From assembly GCF_003008595.1 (NCBI RefSeq), contig NZ_CP027669.1:2294001-2358000 (forward strand): a stretch of DNA of 64,000 nucleotides, written 5' to 3'. This DNA comes from Simplicispira suum. GTDB taxonomy: Bacteria; Pseudomonadota; Gammaproteobacteria; Burkholderiales; Burkholderiaceae_C. The notes beneath the pieces are model-generated. The model ran no database searches. It worked only from the letters and a program-made list of their open reading frames with translations, and was not told where the DNA came from. Below are positions 60,766 through 64,000 of this stretch, piece after piece (the stretch's first letter is position 1; each line of letters starts with the position of its first letter). The translations under genes and the position numbers were made by a program.

Positions 60766-61527
60766 CTACACCTCGATCAGCAGGCCGGGTGCGAATTGCG
60801 CGTTTTCCACCACGCCTTTGGGGGCGTAACCGCGTGGATTGGCCACGACGCGCGTGGCGCCAAGCAGGTAGTCGCAGCTGTGGTGCACGTGGCCGTGCAG
60901 CCACAGGCGGGGCTGCCAGCGCAGGATCTGCGCTTCCAGGTTGGAGACAAAGCAGGCGTTCAGCGGCGACCCGACAAACTGGGGTGCAATACTGCCAGGA
61001 GATGGTGCAAAGTGAGTAATCACTACCGTTGAACCCTCGAAGGGCTCGGCAAAGCGCGCTTCCAGCCAGGCGACCGACTGGTCAAAAAGCATTTGCGAGA
61101 CAGCAGGCGTAAAGCGGTCCGGAAAATCCGGCGACAGACCAATGCGGCTGAAGTCGCGCACGAACTCCTGCGCCTTTTGCAGGCCGTCTTCCCGCTGCTC
61201 CGGTGAGTCGAACAGCCGGTAGTCCGACCACAAGGTGCAGGCCAGGAAGCGCACCCCGCCATGGCGCCATTCCTCGCGTTCCAGCACGCGCACCTGGCTG
61301 CCCTGCGCCTCTGCACGCAGGCTCGCCATGGTGCTCACCAGGTCCGAGCCATAGAACTCGTGGTTGCCGGCGACGTAGAGCGTGGGCTGCGTGAACTGGC
61401 GCGCCCAGGCCATGCCCTGTGCCGGGCGTTGCAGGTCGCCCGCCAAAACGACGACATCCGCATCGGTCTGTGGTGGGTCCAGGGGTTGCACCGAAAGGTG
61501 CAGGTCAGAGAGCAAGGCAAGTTTCAT
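60766..61527 (-). CDS. Calcineurin-like metallophosphoesterase
   Basis: 253 residues with all blocks of the dinuclear metallophosphoesterase fold in order: SDLHLS (6-12), LAGDL, GNHEFYG, THFAPSP and HGHVHHS. These supply the two-metal site. The substrate is unknown; small cytosolic members hydrolyse phosphodiesters or phosphomonoesters. ATG 61527 (MKLALLSDLH) is the start supported by homology. The frame upstream to 61587 is unconserved. Encoded beside but in the same direction as the RNB nuclease, 46 bp away. Confidence 0.92.
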   Translation of the reverse strand: MKLALLSDLHLSVQPLDPPQTDADVVVLAGDLQRPAQGMAWARQFTQPTLYVAGNHEFYGSDLVSTMASLRAEAQGSQVRVLEREEWRHGGVRFLACTLWSDYRLFDSPEQREDGLQKAQEFVRDFSRIGLSPDFPDRFTPAVSQMLFDQSVAWLEARFAEPFEGSTVVITHFAPSPGSIAPQFVGSPLNACFVSNLEAQILRWQPRLWLHGHVHHSCDYLLGATRVVANPRGYAPKGVVENAQFAPGLLIEV

Positions 61528-61676
61528 GGGCTGACTCGGTTGAACGAGGTGCCATTCTGGCCCGGCCTGGAAACTGGGTTTGTGCACATGGCCATTGCAG
61601 GTATGCAGGGGCCTGTCACCTTTTCTGCATGGCCAGCGTCCAATGAGTACAACCTTCCAAAACAGCGAGCTTCACC

Positions 61677-62399
61677 ATGCATCCCTCGTCTCTTTCCAGC
61701 GCCCTGCTGAAACCACTTCCCACGGGTTCCGACGAGCAATTGGTGGCAAGCGCGCGGCAAGGCGAGCAGAGCGCGTTCGAAACCATCATGCGGCGCCACA
61801 ACCGGCTGCTGTTTCGTGCGGCGCGCGGCGTGGTCAGCGACGACGCCGAGGCGCAGGACGTGGTGCAGGAAACCTATCTGCGCGCCTTCACGCGGCTGCA
61901 GGATTTTCAAGGCAACGCGTCGCTGGGCACCTGGCTGGCGCGCATCGCCATCAACCTGGCGCTTGATGTATTGCGCCGGCGCAGCCGATCGGTGCCCACG
62001 GACTTCACGCAGGACGTGGATCACGAACCTTCCCCGGAGCACATGATGTCTTTTAGCGCCCCCAAAAGCGCGTCGCCCGAGTCTGCGGCTGCGCGCACCG
62101 AGCTGCGCAACTTGCTGCAGTCCGCCATCGAAGGCCTGCCGCCGATCTACCGCAGCGTGTTCATGCTGCGCGCCGTGCAGGAAATGAGCGTGGACGAAGC
62201 AGCGTACTGCCTGCAGGTGAGCGATGCGGTGGTCAAAACGCGCTACCTGCGCGCCCGCTCCATGCTGCGCGATGCCCTTGGCGCGCAAATCGAATCCCAT
62301 GCCGAGAGCGTCTTTGCCTTTGCTGGCGAGCGCTGTGACCAGGTCGTGCGCCACGTGCTGGCCGAACTGGAGCAGCGCAATCGCATTGTGCGGCCCTGA
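61677..62399 (+). CDS. ECF-family RNA polymerase sigma factor
   Basis: 240 residues: sigma region 2 (about 28-95: FETIMRRHNRLLFRAARGVV, DAEDVVQETYLRAF-type helix and WLARIAINLALDVLRRR) and region 4 (about 145-195: LPPIYRSVFMLRAVQEMSVDEAAYCLQVSDAVVKTRYLRAR). A 45-residue tail beyond region 4 (QIESHAESVFAFAGERCDQVV with one Cys) may serve regulation, since no anti-sigma gene is adjacent. It directly precedes a ferritin-like and a cytochrome gene (38 bp), so these are its likely targets or co-regulated partners. Confidence 0.93.
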   Translation: MHPSSLSSALLKPLPTGSDEQLVASARQGEQSAFETIMRRHNRLLFRAARGVVSDDAEAQDVVQETYLRAFTRLQDFQGNASLGTWLARIAINLALDVLRRRSRSVPTDFTQDVDHEPSPEHMMSFSAPKSASPESAAARTELRNLLQSAIEGLPPIYRSVFMLRAVQEMSVDEAAYCLQVSDAVVKTRYLRARSMLRDALGAQIESHAESVFAFAGERCDQVVRHVLAELEQRNRIVRP

Positions 62400-62437
62400 A
62401 TGCGGGGTCCAAGTTTTATCAACCCACGGAGAACATC

Positions 62438-63031
62438 ATGAAGAACACTTCCATCTACGTCCCTTCGCAAGCCCTGTTCCTCTCGCGCCGCCGCGCCATG
62501 TCGGTCTCTGGTGCGGCCGTGCTCTCGGCAAGCGCCGTGGCCTTGCTGGGCGGGCGCGACGCGCTGGCGGCCGGCGCCAAGGTCAGCGGCAAAGAGCTCG
62601 AGGCCGATGTGCGCATCCTCAATTCCGCGCTGGGCGCCGAACTGGAGGCCATTGCCGCCTACCAGGTGGGGGCCGAGAGCGGATTGCTCAGCAAAGGCGT
62701 GTTGCCGGTGGCTGTGCAGTTCCAGGGCCACCACAAGGAGCATGCGGCCGCGATTGCCGCGGTGGTGGAGAAACTCGGCGGAAAGCCTGTAGCTGCCAAG
62801 GAAAAGTACCAGTTTCCAGTGGAAAAACTCAAAGCGGAAGCCGATGTGCTGCGTTTTGCCGCAGGTCTGGAGCGCGGCGCGATCTCGGCCTACCTGGGCG
62901 CTGTGCCCCTGTTTGCCGACCGCAACCTGGCGCAAGTGGCGGCCAGCATTCTGGGCGACGAAGCCATGCACTGGGCCGTGCTGCGCCAGGTGCTCGGCGA
63001 GTCTCCTGTGCCTTCGGCTTTCATGTCATGA
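62438..63031 (+). CDS. Tat-exported ferritin-like domain protein
   Basis: 197 residues. A twin-arginine signal (LSRRRAMSVSGAAVLSASAVALLGG) is followed by a four-helix ferritin-like domain (about 50-190) with carboxylate/His positions ELEAIAAYQ, FQGHHKEHAAAI, GLERGAISAYLG and LGDEAMHWAVLR spaced for a di-metal site. Function is unknown; such proteins may store or oxidise iron or act in stress response in the periplasm. CGGAG lies 10 bp before ATG 62438. Its stop overlaps the cytochrome start (ATGA), making a coupled pair. Confidence 0.88.
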   Translation: MKNTSIYVPSQALFLSRRRAMSVSGAAVLSASAVALLGGRDALAAGAKVSGKELEADVRILNSALGAELEAIAAYQVGAESGLLSKGVLPVAVQFQGHHKEHAAAIAAVVEKLGGKPVAAKEKYQFPVEKLKAEADVLRFAAGLERGAISAYLGAVPLFADRNLAQVAASILGDEAMHWAVLRQVLGESPVPSAFMS

Positions 63032-63438
63032 AACCGTGCTGGCTTTCTCTGGCTCTGGGGCTGGCAGGCAGCCTGCTAGCGACCACAGCCAGCGCGGCGC
63101 CGGACGCAGCGGCGCTGGCACGCGGCGAGCAGGTCTATGCGCGCTGCGCCGCCTGCCACGCCATTGAGGCCAACCGGACCGGCCCGCAGCACTGTGGACT
63201 GTTTGGGCGCCGCGCCGGGACGGCGCCTGGGTACGCGGACTATTCCAAGGCGATGCGCGCAAGCACTACGGTGTGGAATGAGAAGTCGCTCAACGTCTTT
63301 CTGAGAGATCCCATGAAAGCCGTGCCCGGAACCGCCATGGGCTATGCCGGAGTGAAGGACGACGCCGAGCGTGCCGACCTGATCGCGTGGTTGAAACAGG
63401 CTTCGCGTCCCGGTGTGGCGTGCACCGTTCGGCACTGA
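63028..63438 (+). CDS. Periplasmic cytochrome c (class I, c2/c550-like)
   Basis: 136 residues. Signal peptide (about 1-23, ATTASA), heme attachment CAACH at about 40-44, GPQHCGLFGRRAG, distal Met in MGYAGVKDD and a typical terminal helix. A short Cys-containing tail (RPGVACTVRH) follows. ATG 63028 overlaps the preceding stop; the much longer open frame upstream is in another frame of the sigma and ferritin genes. Probably an electron carrier for the ferritin-like partner. Confidence 0.93.
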   Translation: MKPCWLSLALGLAGSLLATTASAAPDAAALARGEQVYARCAACHAIEANRTGPQHCGLFGRRAGTAPGYADYSKAMRASTTVWNEKSLNVFLRDPMKAVPGTAMGYAGVKDDAERADLIAWLKQASRPGVACTVRH

Positions 63439-63478
63439 GCCAGGTTTGCACGGGGACTTCGTGCTGCTTCGGTGGTTC

Positions 63479-64000
63479 TCAGGCCAATCGCAGAAACCGC
63501 GCTACATCAGGCAGATGCTGCGCGAAATTGCTTAGTGCATGGTCACCGCCTTCGAGCAGGGTGATTTGCGCATCCGCGTAACGTCCCGCCATTTCACGCC
63601 AGTCCAGCACCTCGTCCCCTTTGGCGATGATGGCCATCTGTCGTGCTGCCGGGGGCCGGCCCCGCAGGTCCAGGGCGCGCAGCTCATCGACGAACTCCGG
63701 CGCGAAATAGAAATGCTCGGCCGGGTCGTGCCAGCTGGTCTGGTCCCCAATGTGGTGCGCCAGATCGCGCGCCGGGTCCACGGCCGGGTTCAGCAATACG
63801 CTGGGGCAGCGCGCCTGCTGCGCCACCCAGTTGGCGTAGTAGCCGCCCAGCGAGGAGCCTATGACGGCCATGCTGGCGTGGGGCCAGGGGGCAATGCCTT
63901 GGCTTAGCATGTTCATTGCAGTGCGGGGGGATGGAGGCAGCTGCGGGCACCAGAATTGGACGCGGGGATGCTGTTCTGCCACATACGAGGCCATGAGGCG
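63479..64000 (-). CDS. YqiA-like alpha/beta-hydrolase esterase (runs off right edge)
   Basis: C-terminal 170 residues or more of a small alpha/beta-fold esterase. The nucleophile elbow IGSSLGGYYANWVA, LLNPAVDPARDL, the acidic residue of IAKGDEVLDWREMAG and the His of GGDHALSNFAQHLPDVARFL complete a Ser-Asp-His triad. The YqiA/YcfP family has LYLHGFRSS at the N-terminus, which would lie beyond 64000. ATG 63994 is in frame, but homology implies a start further upstream. Neighbour of the RNB nuclease in related genomes, separated here by the inserted cassette. Confidence 0.9.
   Translation of the reverse strand, partial: RLMASYVAEQHPRVQFWCPQLPPSPRTAMNMLSQGIAPWPHASMAVIGSSLGGYYANWVAQQARCPSVLLNPAVDPARDLAHHIGDQTSWHDPAEHFYFAPEFVDELRALDLRGRPPAARQMAIIAKGDEVLDWREMAGRYADAQITLLEGGDHALSNFAQHLPDVARFLRLA

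Overview
The window looks like chromosome of a high-GC betaproteobacterium of the order Burkholderiales, most likely a Comamonadaceae (Acidovorax-like) species. This is inferred from protein sequence style, from familiar core neighbourhoods (tyrS with an M23 peptidase; RNB nuclease - tonB-like - aroE - mtgA), and from about seven copies of a nested-palindrome repeat with an AGCGCTTA core that I associate with this family. No rRNA, tRNA or CRISPR array was seen.

Layout. 1-7112 is mostly core: M23 peptidase (cut by the window edge), tyrS, a LysR regulator divergent from a DUF2917 gene, a BLUF photoreceptor divergent from a Crp/Fnr regulator, glmU and an orphan soluble histidine kinase. 7217-7842 is a gene-free 626-bp element with inverted ends. 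7911-10354 is a cbpA-cbpM-diguanylate cyclase operon, followed by an Lrp-type regulator divergent from glmS. Between the glmS 3' end (12992) and a degenerate second glmS-like terminus (18249-18294) lies an accessory segment with an IS110-type transposase, a serine hydrolase lipoprotein, a Tat-exported beta-carbonic anhydrase and a DUF3301 protein. 18414-22310 holds glutamate-type uptake genes: a binding protein and two permeases without an ATPase, convergent with gltS. A lytic transglycosylase follows.

25287-46765 is a mosaic metal-resistance island, mainly for copper. Its modules are: an AT-richer P1B-ATPase module with a metallochaperone and a Crp regulator; a CopRS/CusRS-like two-component pair divergent from an RND efflux operon whose pump gene carries a one-base frameshift; a periplasmic copper module (multicopper oxidase copA, copB, cupredoxin, Met-rich protein, DUF302, SHOCT protein); and a Cu(+)-ATPase behind a MerR-type promoter. 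The island ends at a broken enoyl-ACP reductase (fabI-type) fragment, then a small secreted protein, a cytochrome c and a DUF305 protein.

46923-50969 is a tight three-gene operon (phosphoketolase, class I fructose-bisphosphate aldolase, histidine-family phosphatase) that could run a phosphoketolase-based sugar-phosphate route to acetyl phosphate. The phosphoketolase is also split by one missing base in a homopolymer. 51077-64000 returns to core genes: NAD(P)-binding protein, PAS-GAF-GGDEF cyclase, ruvC, potassium channel, FAH-family hydrolase, mtgA, aroE, tonB-like, RNB nuclease and a metallophosphoesterase. An ECF sigma / ferritin-like / cytochrome c cassette sits before a YqiA-like esterase that runs off the right edge.

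The most notable observations are: the duplicated glmS terminus bracketing an accessory segment; dispersed repeats translated inside glmU, aroE and the RNB nuclease; a metal ATPase with two altered signature motifs; a terminator-like hairpin inside the start of a permease gene; and two homopolymer frameshifts.
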